A stretch of DNA of 64,000 bases from Thalassotalea ponticola (GTDB lineage Bacteria > Pseudomonadota > Gammaproteobacteria > Enterobacterales > Alteromonadaceae). The translations under genes were made by a program, and so were the position numbers. Below are positions 45,497 to 54,614 of the stretch, piece by piece. The first letter of the stretch is position 1; each line of letters opens with the position of its first letter. The notes beneath the pieces were generated by a model, which saw only the letters and a program-made list of their open reading frames with translations, was not told where the DNA came from and made no database searches. The DNA is taken from positions 1,240,001 to 1,304,000 of the forward strand of contig NZ_CP166871.1 of NCBI RefSeq assembly GCF_041379045.1, written 5' to 3'.

Positions 45497-46384
45497 ATGA
45501 ATAAAACTTGCTCAGGTAAACGGTTAGGCAAACTCTGTCGAAGACCCATTGTAACCGTCTCGAAAACGCAGTTTGATGTGTTAATAAATACTGTATTAGC
45601 AAGGTTAAAATTGGTTTCAACTGTTTGTCTTTCTATGACTGTGCTGTCTTTGGTAAGTACGCAAGCAATAGCTAAATCCGCAGAGGGGTTTGTTGCCCTT
45701 TATAGCGAACAAACGATACAAATTGATGGCAATGCCAGCGAAGTTATTTGGCAAAGTAGCCAGTGGTACCAATTGAACCATGATATGTTAGCTAATTATC
45801 CGGCAACCGACGATTTTTCCGGTCGCTTTAAAGTCGCTTGGGATGAAAACTATTTGTATTTGTGGGTGGAAATGAGCGATGACGTGCTGTTTGATCAACA
45901 TGCAAATCCGTTGTTTAAATATTGGGACGATGACGCGTTGGAAGTGTTTATTGATGAGGATAGGTCAGGCGGGACGCACCAGTATGATCACAATGCTTTT
46001 GCTTATCATATTGCACTTGATCATCAAGCAATCGACATAGCCGGTAAAAAAGACGACGGTACGCCAAACTTTGTGGCGTTAAATGAGCACGTTAAAAGTG
46101 TGTGGCGTCGAACCGATGTGCGCGCTAATGGTATTGTTTGGGAAGTGGCATTAGAGATTCACAATGATTCGTTTGATCACCGAGTCACAGCGAACCGACA
46201 GGCTTCTAGAGTCGCATTAACTGCAGGCAAAGTATTAGGCTTTATGTTGGCCTATTGTGATAACGATGGCAGTAAGCAGCGCGAACACTTTTTAGGGTCC
46301 ACTTATATTACGCCCGTCAACGGCGACCAAAACTTGGGCTATAAAACAGCGGACGTATTTTCAACATTGTTGTTAAAAAAATAA
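45497..46384 (+). CDS. Exported CBM9-like carbohydrate-binding protein
   Basis: A 295-residue protein. ATG 45497 is chosen for the TAGGA site 7 bases upstream. The hydrophobic segment LVSTVCLSMTVLSLVSTQAIA (about 39-59) is an unusually late signal or anchor after a long basic N-terminus. The mature part is a CBM9/DOMON-type sandwich (IDGNASEVIWQSSQW, FKVAWDENYLYLWVEMSD, WDDDALEVFIDEDRSGG). Such domains bind sugars or are stand-alone lipid-linked binding proteins. No catalytic domain is present. It is 140 bases before a GH3 gene and probably starts the GH3/ADP-ribosylglycohydrolase operon. Confidence 0.82.
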   Translation: MNKTCSGKRLGKLCRRPIVTVSKTQFDVLINTVLARLKLVSTVCLSMTVLSLVSTQAIAKSAEGFVALYSEQTIQIDGNASEVIWQSSQWYQLNHDMLANYPATDDFSGRFKVAWDENYLYLWVEMSDDVLFDQHANPLFKYWDDDALEVFIDEDRSGGTHQYDHNAFAYHIALDHQAIDIAGKKDDGTPNFVALNEHVKSVWRRTDVRANGIVWEVALEIHNDSFDHRVTANRQASRVALTAGKVLGFMLAYCDNDGSKQREHFLGSTYITPVNGDQNLGYKTADVFSTLLLKK

Positions 46385-46524
46385 GCAGGTTTTAAATCGG
46401 CTTCAGGTCGCCATAGGATGTGGTGCGAATGAAAATACGACCAGTACAGGACTTGAAAGGTAGCTAGTTTAGCCATAGCAGCATCTATCTATATAACAAT
46501 AAAGACAACAGAGGGATACTCACT

Positions 46525-49164
46525 ATGCGAGTAGAAACTAATGAATACGTCGAGACAACGATTGGAAAGCTGGGGCGCCGAGTATACATGAAAGCATGCT
46601 CTAGCGCGTTGATGTTTGTGCTGGGGCTATGCATAGCGAACAGTGCAAAGGCCAATGACGCGCAACCGCTGAGTAATAGCGCGCACTATCAGATTCAACA
46701 ACAGCGCATCGCCGATGCCGAACAGTTCGTATCTGTATTGTTGAATAAATTAACCTTGAGTGAAAAAATCTCACTGGTGCATGCCAGTGGAAAGTTTCAC
46801 GTCAATGCGATCCCACGATTAGGTATTCCTGAGCTGTGGTTGTCGGATGGTCCTCACGGTGTCCGCTATCAGCATCAACGTGATTCTTGGCAAAGTGCAG
46901 GGTGGACAGATGATGCATCAACTTACCTTCCTCCTTTAACCTCAGTCGCAGCGAGTTTTGACCCTCAAATTGCTTATTTACACGGACGTGTGCTGGGCGC
47001 AGAAGCAAGACATCGCGGTAAAGATATTATTTTAGGACCTGGCGTTAATCTTGCTCGTTTGCCGCTATATGGGCGTAATTTTGAATACATGGGGGAGGAC
47101 CCATTTCTCGCTGCTAGCTTAGTTGTACCTGTGGTTCAAGGTATCCAATCGCAAGATGTTGCCGCCAATGTGAAGCATTTTGCGTTAAACAATCAAGAAT
47201 TAAATCGCAATGCAGTCAATGCGAAACCCGATGAAAGAACTTTACGAGAAGTTTATTTGCCTGCGTTTGAAGCCGCGGTAAAGCAAGGTGACGTATTCTC
47301 TGTAATGGGCGCATACAATCAGTATTATGGTACCAATGCTAACCAATCGGCTCATTTAGTAAAGCAGATATTGAAAGGCGAGTGGGGGTTTGACGGTGTG
47401 TTACTGACCGATTGGAATGTCGATATTAATACTTTTGATGCGGCGGTCAATGGCCTAGATCTTGAAATGGGCACCAATGTCGACTCATACGATGACTATT
47501 TCTTTGCCAAGCCGCTTATGAAGATGATAAACGAAGGTAAAATTGATGAGGCGATTTTAGATGACAAAGTAAAACGTATCTTGCGTTTGATGTATCGCAT
47601 TGGCGTGTGGGATGACCATCGTTTGCCGGGAGAGCGAAATACCGTTGAACATCAACAAGCAGCTAAACACATAGCCAGTTCAGGTGTGGTTTTATTAAAA
47701 AATGACAACTCATTGCTACCACTAACAAAGAAAATAAAAAATATTGTTGTCATGGGGCCCAACGCAGATAGAAAACACGCATTAGGTGGGGGCTCTTCTG
47801 AGGTGAAAGCGCTATACGAGATAACGCCTTTACAGGGCTTGAAAAACTATTTAGATAGCGATGTGAAGGTTCAATTTATGCGCGCTAAGTCGGCTGAATT
47901 AACTCCTATTGCTGCAGATTATATCGTATCTAAGCACTGGACAGGTACACCGGCATGGCATGTAAAATATTATCAAGATGAATCGAAGCAGACAGTCACA
48001 AAGGAAGATTGGCAGGCTAATTCAGCATATGCCCGTGATACAGATGTCGCTGTGAGCAAGGTGCAAATGAGCGCGACAATAAAGCCATTTCAATCTGGGA
48101 CGCACACAGTGAACATCAAATATCGCGGCAATTTGGCGATTTATATCAATGATAAATTGCTTTTTGAACAACCGACAACCACGTTCACAGAAACGTCAGT
48201 TGATATCGATTTAGACCACTCACAGAGCTATAACATTGTGATTGAGCACGATAGCCAAAGTGACTTTGTTATCGGTTTAGACGACCCATCAGATCGCTTT
48301 GTTGATAAGAATACGTACATGCAAGCAGCAGCATCGGCGGATGCGGTGATTTATTTTGGTGGACTCAGTCATGGTGATGATAGAGAGGCCTTTGATCGCA
48401 CCTCAATGTCCTTACCGGGCGAACAGAATAAAGTCATAGACAACTTGTTGCAAGCCAACCCCAATACGGTGGTATTCATGGTGGCAGGCTCTGCAGTTGA
48501 AATGCCTTGGGTAGAACGCGCTAAAGCTATTGTTTGGGGATGGTATGCTGGGATGGAGGCTGGTAATGCTTATGCAGAGCTATTATTTGGCGATGTAAAT
48601 CCCAGTGGTAAACTGCCAATCACACTGCCTGTTAGCTTAGAAGATTCGCCAGCAATTGCATTAGATGATTATAATGCACAGGAGACACTCTACAAAGAAG
48701 GGGTGTTTATGGGGCACCGCTGGTTTGAACAACAAGATATCACTCCGTTATTTTGGTTTGGCCACGGACTTTCATACAGCACCTTTGAGCTGTCGAATAT
48801 GACCATCGAATCTGGTAACTATGTGTCAGATGACGGTACACAAGGGCTTTATAAAATAAATGTTGATGTTACCAACACCAGTAACGTTGCCGGTAGTGAA
48901 GTGGTGCAACTCTATTTGCAAGATCATAAAGCATCAGTTCCTCGTCCTAAAAAAGAGTTTAAAGGCTTTCAAAAAGTGTTTTTACAAGGACAAGAAACGC
49001 GCAGCGTGTCGATGATATTGAGTAAACGAGATCTGTCATTTTGGTCTATTGACGATAACGATTGGCGAGCGGAGCCGGGGCTGTTTACTGTTCACCTTGG
49101 GGTTTCGGCAAATGACATTCGTACACAAAAAACACTGAAATACACAGCGGCAACAACGCACTAA
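46525..49164 (+). CDS. GH3 beta-glucosidase with PA14 insert
   Basis: An 879-residue exported enzyme. A start at 46525 has GAGGG upstream; a later ATG at 46588 would give a cleaner signal peptide (MKACSSALMFVLGLCIANSA) and is a real alternative. The GH3 N-domain has WLSDGPHGVRYQ and nucleophile D296 in VLLTDWNVD. A PA14-like insert (about 480-590: TGTPAWHVKYY, IYINDKLLFEQ) interrupts the second GH3 domain, and a fibronectin-III-like domain ends the protein (VTNTSNVAGSEVVQLYL). PA14-containing GH3 enzymes often favour short beta-glucosides. This is a different GH3 type from the lipoprotein at 28713 and probably acts in the periplasm. Confidence 0.93.
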   Translation: MRVETNEYVETTIGKLGRRVYMKACSSALMFVLGLCIANSAKANDAQPLSNSAHYQIQQQRIADAEQFVSVLLNKLTLSEKISLVHASGKFHVNAIPRLGIPELWLSDGPHGVRYQHQRDSWQSAGWTDDASTYLPPLTSVAASFDPQIAYLHGRVLGAEARHRGKDIILGPGVNLARLPLYGRNFEYMGEDPFLAASLVVPVVQGIQSQDVAANVKHFALNNQELNRNAVNAKPDERTLREVYLPAFEAAVKQGDVFSVMGAYNQYYGTNANQSAHLVKQILKGEWGFDGVLLTDWNVDINTFDAAVNGLDLEMGTNVDSYDDYFFAKPLMKMINEGKIDEAILDDKVKRILRLMYRIGVWDDHRLPGERNTVEHQQAAKHIASSGVVLLKNDNSLLPLTKKIKNIVVMGPNADRKHALGGGSSEVKALYEITPLQGLKNYLDSDVKVQFMRAKSAELTPIAADYIVSKHWTGTPAWHVKYYQDESKQTVTKEDWQANSAYARDTDVAVSKVQMSATIKPFQSGTHTVNIKYRGNLAIYINDKLLFEQPTTTFTETSVDIDLDHSQSYNIVIEHDSQSDFVIGLDDPSDRFVDKNTYMQAAASADAVIYFGGLSHGDDREAFDRTSMSLPGEQNKVIDNLLQANPNTVVFMVAGSAVEMPWVERAKAIVWGWYAGMEAGNAYAELLFGDVNPSGKLPITLPVSLEDSPAIALDDYNAQETLYKEGVFMGHRWFEQQDITPLFWFGHGLSYSTFELSNMTIESGNYVSDDGTQGLYKINVDVTNTSNVAGSEVVQLYLQDHKASVPRPKKEFKGFQKVFLQGQETRSVSMILSKRDLSFWSIDDNDWRAEPGLFTVHLGVSANDIRTQKTLKYTAATTH

Positions 49165-49262
49165 ATACAATAACCGTTAAAAATTTGCAAAACAAAATGG
49201 CAATGTGCGTTCTTTTGATGTTTGGTAAAGACCGCGCATCGCCATATTTAGGAATATAAATC

Positions 49263-50705
49263 ATGCTCTATCGTCGTTCAACTTGTATCAAGGTTGCTCT
49301 GCTACCTGTTGTTTTATTGGCCGCTAAACCTGCTTTGGCTAAGCCTATGACGTCAGCGTTGTTGGATAATGGGAACGCGATGTCTTCTTTGCAAACCAGT
49401 GATGCCGAGTTACAGGCCAGATCGAAAAACACGACGTCACTGAGGATTAGTAGATCGAGTTATTTGCACAAACTGCGCGGATTTTGGCTCGGGCAAAATA
49501 TTGCTAACTGGACTGGTTTAATAACCGAAATGGACAAAGTTGGAACACCACAAACCTTGCCGTTTTATACCGATGATGATTGGGGCAGTAAAGATTTGCC
49601 CGCGATGTGGGGCGAGGGGGTACCGCACAGCGATCGAATAGATTTTTATATTGAAAAAGTTGATGGTGTATGGGGAGCCGATGACGATACAGACATTGAA
49701 TACATGTACTTACATTTACACCATCTGCATCAAACATCGAAATTGACACCAGCACAAATTCAGCAAGGCTGGTTGGCACATACTTATGCTGACAACGAGG
49801 CCCCTTTATTTAAAAAGTTTGTCGATTCGAAGCCAGTCAGAGAAAATTTTTTGTGGGAATCGAATCAAACAGCCAGAGACTTAATGGCAAAAGGTGTACT
49901 ACCACCTCAGACCAGTGAAGAAAGCGTAAATAAAAAGTCGATGATGATTGACGCACAGCTTACTACTGAAATATTTGGTTTGCTAGCACCTGCTAATGTT
50001 GACGTTGCTCTAGATATCGCTCGATTACCCATACGTGTTGCGGGCAATAACGAAGCTGCTGAAATCGCCTCGTTTTATGTCGTTATGCATTCGTTAGCGA
50101 GTGTCGTTGATACAAAACAGCCGATGTCGCAACAAACTATGTGGCTCGCTAATCGCGCACGAGAGTATTTAACAGATGGCTCTTACCCAGCGGCTATGTA
50201 TGACTTTGTGTTACAGCATTATTTGGAAAATCCCGATAAAAGTAATTGGGAGGCAACTCGCGATGCCATTTATCAGCGGTATCAATTGGAGCAACGCGAC
50301 GGATATCAGCAACAAGATCCATTTGCTGCAGGGATCAATTTTGCCGCAAGTCTAGTCAGTTGGTTTTATGGTCAAGGTGATTTTAAACGCACCATCCAAA
50401 TTGGCACCTTAACTGGGTGGGACTCTGATAACCCAACCGCAACTTGGGGAGGTTTACTCGGTTTCATGCTTTCGGTTGACGGGGTAAAAGCCGCGTTCGC
50501 AGAAGATAACATGTCCGAGCGATATTGGATTCATAGAACTCGGCGAAACTTTGTCGACTACACCAAAGACGAAGATGGCGACGACAATTTTGCTTTAATG
50601 TCACAACGGATGTTGGATGTCATTGATCGTGTAGTTAAGGAACAAATGCAAGGGCATGTGGATGAATCGTCTTGGCAGATAACTTGGTCGAAGAATCAAC
50701 CCTAA
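49263..50705 (+). CDS. Exported ADP-ribosylglycohydrolase-fold protein
   Basis: A 480-residue protein with a signal peptide (cleavage after ALA, about residue 26) and the all-helical ADP-ribosylglycohydrolase fold. The metal-site clusters are WGADDDTDIEYM (D140-D144) and GWDSDNPTATWGG (D387, D389). These enzymes normally cleave ADP-ribose links inside the cell using Mg2+. An exported copy in a glucan operon, 98 bases after GH3, suggests a glycoside hydrolase acting on a sugar. Substrate unknown. The AGGA site precedes ATG. Confidence 0.85.
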   Translation: MLYRRSTCIKVALLPVVLLAAKPALAKPMTSALLDNGNAMSSLQTSDAELQARSKNTTSLRISRSSYLHKLRGFWLGQNIANWTGLITEMDKVGTPQTLPFYTDDDWGSKDLPAMWGEGVPHSDRIDFYIEKVDGVWGADDDTDIEYMYLHLHHLHQTSKLTPAQIQQGWLAHTYADNEAPLFKKFVDSKPVRENFLWESNQTARDLMAKGVLPPQTSEESVNKKSMMIDAQLTTEIFGLLAPANVDVALDIARLPIRVAGNNEAAEIASFYVVMHSLASVVDTKQPMSQQTMWLANRAREYLTDGSYPAAMYDFVLQHYLENPDKSNWEATRDAIYQRYQLEQRDGYQQQDPFAAGINFAASLVSWFYGQGDFKRTIQIGTLTGWDSDNPTATWGGLLGFMLSVDGVKAAFAEDNMSERYWIHRTRRNFVDYTKDEDGDDNFALMSQRMLDVIDRVVKEQMQGHVDESSWQITWSKNQP

Positions 50706-50865
50706 TCATTGTCGAGTGTGTGGGGGGAAGTTACCACATTACCTCCATTTAGAGGTGGGCTAACGAACTTGTGTTGCAACAAGTTACAAGAACTCAACGT
50801 TGATTGGTAATTGTCGTCTAAACTTATTAGAATCTATACACTTTCCTTACACTAGTACAATCGCA

Positions 50866-51465
50866 ATGAATGCAGAATTATTTTTTATTTACGATAGCCA
50901 CAATCCATGGTGCTACGCTACCTCGGCCTTAGTTGAACAAATCCACCAAGCGTTTGCTGATATGCCCATTAACTTGTGGCATATGGCTTACTACGACGGT
51001 GACACCAAAGTTAGCAAGCAACAAGTAAAACAAGTTGCAGAGCAAAGTGCGGCGCAATTTGGTGGTGATTACCTCGATCACAGTAACGAATTTCAGGACT
51101 CGCTAATGGCGGCCAATTTTATGGCGTGGGTCAATAGCAAACAGCCCGAACAAGCGGTGAGCATTTTACGAGGATTGCAACGTCAACACTTTGTTGACAA
51201 CAATCCGTTTACCGATAAATACGATTTTCAAGCGCTGTGTCAACGCTTTAAATTGTCACCGCCTGGCAAAGTGTTTAAAGCGCAATTAAGTAAAGACGCT
51301 GAGTGGGCTTTAGCACAAATAGAAGAGGTGCAAGAGGTGATTAATACCCATGCGTTTCCCGCCTTATTACTCGCCGTTGACGACAACTTAGTGTTGCTCA
51401 ACCACAACCTGTATTTAACCAAGCCTGAGGCTATCGTTGAAGCCGTGTCGTTAGAAATGTCGTAA
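50866..51465 (+). CDS. DsbA-family thioredoxin-fold protein, single active-site Cys
   Basis: A 199-residue cytoplasmic protein related to the DsbA/FrnE group (DsbA family protein). ATG 50866 is preferred over one 66 bases upstream because homologues begin just before the strand FFIYD. The usual active site CxxC reads NPWC (N13, C16), so only one thiol remains, which suggests a glutathione-transferase-like or monothiol role instead of dithiol exchange. No signal peptide. The ends of the fold (FPALLLAVDDNLVLL) are well kept. Confidence 0.75.
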   Translation: MNAELFFIYDSHNPWCYATSALVEQIHQAFADMPINLWHMAYYDGDTKVSKQQVKQVAEQSAAQFGGDYLDHSNEFQDSLMAANFMAWVNSKQPEQAVSILRGLQRQHFVDNNPFTDKYDFQALCQRFKLSPPGKVFKAQLSKDAEWALAQIEEVQEVINTHAFPALLLAVDDNLVLLNHNLYLTKPEAIVEAVSLEMS

Positions 51466-51516
51466 CTCTCATCTCTATGCCGTCATCGACCGTATCATCA
51501 AGTAAAGGAGTGAGAT

Positions 51517-51726
51517 ATGGTCGCTGCAAAAAAATTGCTAAACAGTAAATGGACTAAGCAACAAGTTGTTAATAAGCAAAGACACTTTGTTGTGGTTGAG
51601 GTGGAGTACGACGATGATGGTCACGTTGTCGAGTGTGTTATTGAAGCGGTGATTAATCGTCAGCGCTATGCCATTGATTGGCGTCAGCTCAACGATGACA
51701 GCGTCTGGCGAGCCGGTTGGCACTAA
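51517..51726 (+). CDS. Small Trp-containing conserved protein (TIGR02450/DUF2389)
   Basis: A 69-residue protein starting KKLLNSKWT and including VNKQRHFVVVEVEYD, CVIEAVINRQRYAIDWRQL and a terminal WRAGW. These are the marks of the TIGR02450 family of small Trp-rich proteins of unknown function. GGAG precedes ATG by 6-7 bases. It lies between two thiol-protein genes. Confidence 0.85.
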   Translation: MVAAKKLLNSKWTKQQVVNKQRHFVVVEVEYDDDGHVVECVIEAVINRQRYAIDWRQLNDDSVWRAGWH

Positions 51727-51774
51727 CAACACCTTTGCGCTTAGCGTCTATATATAATGTTGGAATGTTAAAAC

Positions 51775-52002
51775 GTGAAACGAGTCACTCTGTACACTAT
51801 GAATAAGTGCCCACACTGCGATACGGCAAAGCAATATCTTGACGGTCAAGGTATTAAGTATCGATTGTGTAATGTATCAACCCCAAATGGCAAAAAAGAG
51901 TTTAACCAATTGGGGTTTCGCGGCGTACCGGTATTAAAAATTGGCGATCAATTTTTAAATGGATTTTCAATAAAGCAGTTTAATCGCTTGTACAAAGGTT
52001 AA
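51775..52002 (+). CDS. Glutaredoxin-like protein
   Basis: A 75-residue glutaredoxin/NrdH-type protein with redox motif CPHC (C12, C15), the cis-Pro loop GVPVLKIGDQ and a C-terminal GF-I/K helix. It should reduce disulfides or glutathione adducts in the cytoplasm. Short length matches bacterial stand-alone glutaredoxins. The next gene is convergent. Confidence 0.88.
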   Translation: MKRVTLYTMNKCPHCDTAKQYLDGQGIKYRLCNVSTPNGKKEFNQLGFRGVPVLKIGDQFLNGFSIKQFNRLYKG

Positions 52003-52059
52003 ACTGTCCAGCCTGTTCAGGGCGAGATAAGCCACAGCCTGTAAAGGTGCAAACGAGAT

Positions 52060-53061
52060 TTACCCTTCAGCCCCGATACTCACTAAATAGCGCCCGGTTA
52101 CTTGGCCGTTAAAAAACTTAGGCAACACCTCAATGACTTGGTCGAGGGAAATCGTAGTGGCTAACATGTGGATGTCAGCCAATGCGTATTTATCGGCCAC
52201 AAGCTCCCACATGCGGGCTTTCTCGGTCAATGGGATGTTGACCGAATCAACTCCCAAAATTGACACCCCGCGAGTAATAAACGGAAACACATTTAAGCTA
52301 AACGAGGCCGAAGCAGCCAGTCCGCAGGCTGCAACGCCGCCATTTGGCTTAAGTTGCTTGACCAAATTGGCGAGGTAGTCGCCTCCTAGTGTGTCAATAG
52401 CGTGTCCGTAAAGTCCTTTGCCCAGTGGTTTGTCGCCGATGTCGTTGATTCTATCGCGATGTAAAACCTCGTTTGCACCGAGCTTTAGCAGCAAGCTGGT
52501 ATCGTCTTTACCACTAAAGGCAATGACCTCAAAGCCAAGTTTGTGCAATAGGGCGACGCTGATACTGCCCACACCGCCTGTAGCCCCTGTTACTGCAACT
52601 GGGCCATCGCTTGGTTTGGCTCCCATGGTTAATAGTTTTTCAATGCAAAGGGCAGCGGTGAGTCCGCCGGTACCGTATATCATCGCATCACTTAAGCTTA
52701 CGTTAGTTGGGCATGGCACCACCCAATTGGCCGGTACACAAATATACTCCGCTAACCCACCGGGGGTATTCATACCTAAGTCGTAACCAAACACCAATAC
52801 TTTGTTGTGTTCGGTAAAGTTGCCTGAACGATCACTTATCACAACGCCGGCTGCATCAATTCCCGGAGTATGAGGGTATTGGCGAGTGACCCCCTTGTTG
52901 CCAAAGGCAGACATGGCGTCTTTGTAGTTTAATGATGAGTAGTGAACTTTAATCAGCACGTCATTATCGGGTAAGTTGTCAAAGGGCAGATCGCTTACGG
53001 TCTGCTTAAATTGGCCGCTGTCATCTTCGGTGACTACTAAGGCGCGATAACTGGTTGTCAT
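52060..53061 (-). CDS. acuI: AcuI/YhdH-family NADPH-dependent acryloyl-CoA reductase (quinone oxidoreductase)
   Basis: A 333-residue medium-chain reductase. ATG 53061 is chosen because AGAGAG lies just before it; a longer upstream reading gives a Cys/Lys-rich leader that does not look like the family. Motifs are SSLNYKDAMSAFGNKGVTRQYPHTPGIDAAG (shortened: NYKDAMSAFG and PHTPGIDAAG) and the NADP-binding VTGATGGVGSI. YhdH/AcuI enzymes reduce acryloyl-CoA to propionyl-CoA, a detoxification step in DMSP and acrylate use by marine bacteria. No Zn ligands are seen, as expected for this subgroup. Confidence 0.88.
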   Translation of the reverse strand: MTTSYRALVVTEDDSGQFKQTVSDLPFDNLPDNDVLIKVHYSSLNYKDAMSAFGNKGVTRQYPHTPGIDAAGVVISDRSGNFTEHNKVLVFGYDLGMNTPGGLAEYICVPANWVVPCPTNVSLSDAMIYGTGGLTAALCIEKLLTMGAKPSDGPVAVTGATGGVGSISVALLHKLGFEVIAFSGKDDTSLLLKLGANEVLHRDRINDIGDKPLGKGLYGHAIDTLGGDYLANLVKQLKPNGGVAACGLAASASFSLNVFPFITRGVSILGVDSVNIPLTEKARMWELVADKYALADIHMLATTISLDQVIEVLPKFFNGQVTGRYLVSIGAEG

Positions 53062-53248
53062 AATACTCTCTCTGAAGTTGTCAATTTTTTTGTGACGACA
53101 CACATAGCATAGGCTGTTTTTTGTTATTTGCACTGCTTGAACAGGGGCACAAGTGGTCAGTTACAAAGCTAATCGAGGTGCAAAAAGTTTGCCTTTCCTC
53201 AGCTTGCAAGCCATTCTATAACTATTCATATCAATGGGTTAGGTAAGT

Positions 53249-53689
53249 ATGTTGGTTTTTACTTTGGTTACTGTTTTTGTAGTAGCATTGTGTGTTGTGT
53301 TGCATTATGAGGTACTGCGTGCACTATCTCACCGCCTTCCGTATTTGCACTACAAGAACAAATATCAAATTTTAGTTGGCGTGGTTGGTGCGTTGATCGC
53401 ACATTGTATTCAAGTCGGTATTTTTGCTCTGGGTTTTTATTACCTGACTCATCAGCAGCGCTTTGGTGAGCTCAAAGGAAACTTTGACGGTAGCTTGGTC
53501 GATTGCGCCTATTTTTCATTTACGACATTTACTACGGTGGGGTTTGGTGATATCGAACCGCACGGCGCGGTGCGCTTTTATACGGGTATTGAATCACTAA
53601 CTGGCTTAGTGTTGATCACGTGGACCGCGTCGTTCTTGTTTATTGAAATGCAGCGCTTTTGGGAAAAGCCGAGAACAAATAGAGGCTAA
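53249..53689 (+). CDS. Two-helix potassium channel-like protein
   Basis: A 146-residue membrane protein with an N-terminal helix, a second helix, the pore loop FTTFTTVGFGDIEPHG and a last helix. The selectivity filter is TVGFGD, typical of K+ channels (Ion_trans_2 type). No cytoplasmic regulatory domain. Its end lies 5 bases before the UbiA-family gene (if that starts at 53694), so the two are coupled. Confidence 0.85.
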   Translation: MLVFTLVTVFVVALCVVLHYEVLRALSHRLPYLHYKNKYQILVGVVGALIAHCIQVGIFALGFYYLTHQQRFGELKGNFDGSLVDCAYFSFTTFTTVGFGDIEPHGAVRFYTGIESLTGLVLITWTASFLFIEMQRFWEKPRTNRG

Positions 53690-53693
53690 ACTG

Positions 53694-54614
53694 TTGTCAC
53701 CATTTCGCGCTCTTTGCAAAGCACTGCGTTTACCATTTCTCACCCTGACACTGAGTTGCTTGGCGCTTGTCTATGCGCTGTTGGTATGGCATCAGGTGAA
53801 TTTTGTGGCGGTGCATTTTGCCCTGGTGTGCTTGGCGGCGATAGCGGCGCACATCGGGGTTAATGCGTTAAACGAATATCAAGACTTTCAATCTGGCCTT
53901 GACTTACACACTCAGCGCACCCCGTTTAGTGGTGGTAGCGGCGCCTTACCGGCACAACCCGAAGCTGCCAAAAATGTGGTGCTAGTCGCTTATTGTTGCT
54001 TGCTGCTGGTGGCGCTGATCGGCGTCTATTTTGTCTGGCTTAGCGGCCCTGGCTTAGCACTTGTCGGTGCGCTTGGACTGGTGATTATTATTACCTATAC
54101 TCCGTATATCAATCGCTGGCCTGTGGCTTGTTTACTGGCACCGGGCATAGGCTTTGGTGGCCTGATTGTCGGTGCGTCATTTTGGTTGCTGAGTAAACAG
54201 CTAACTGAGGCGGCGATGATAGCGATGCTAGTCACCGCAGTGGTGACCTCAAACTTGTTGCTGCTCAATCAAATTCCTGACCGTGTGGTAGACAAGCAGT
54301 TTGGCCGCAACCACTTTGTCATCGCCTATGGCGTGTCAGCGACCTTAGTATCCTATAGTGTCTTAATGTTAATGGCGATGGCCAGCTTGTGTATTGGTTA
54401 TTACGCCCTGGTACTGCCCAAGGCGGCCTTGTGGGCATTGGCACCGTTGTTTTTACACTTTGTTTGTTTAGATTTTGTAAGGCGCTCAATGCGGGGTAAA
54501 AACTCTGCTCATTTACACACCGCGCTGCTGATCAATGTGCTGGTGGCAAATAGTTTGCCATTGGTATTAGCCTTGGCACTGCTCAATGCTTCACACTCGC
54601 CTTATGTCAGCTGA
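53694..54614 (+). CDS. UbiA-family prenyltransferase
   Basis: A membrane prenyltransferase, 306 residues from TTG 53694, which has AGAGG (53681-53685) before it. An ATG at 53643 would add 17 residues and overlap the channel gene by 47 bases, with no ribosome site. Both Asp-rich motifs are present, NEYQDFQSGLD and NQIPDRVVD, for Mg2+-prenyl diphosphate. The first is close to MenA-type enzymes, but the true acceptor cannot be told. About 8-9 helices. Its 3' end overlaps the convergent gene by 13 bases. Confidence 0.82.
   Translation: MSPFRALCKALRLPFLTLTLSCLALVYALLVWHQVNFVAVHFALVCLAAIAAHIGVNALNEYQDFQSGLDLHTQRTPFSGGSGALPAQPEAAKNVVLVAYCCLLLVALIGVYFVWLSGPGLALVGALGLVIIITYTPYINRWPVACLLAPGIGFGGLIVGASFWLLSKQLTEAAMIAMLVTAVVTSNLLLLNQIPDRVVDKQFGRNHFVIAYGVSATLVSYSVLMLMAMASLCIGYYALVLPKAALWALAPLFLHFVCLDFVRRSMRGKNSAHLHTALLINVLVANSLPLVLALALLNASHSPYVS

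Noticed and set aside
50766..50785. AACTTGT/ACAAGTT stem after the ADP-ribosylglycohydrolase gene as terminator
   Set aside because: The stem is weak with no T-run; it may be chance, although the operon must end near here.
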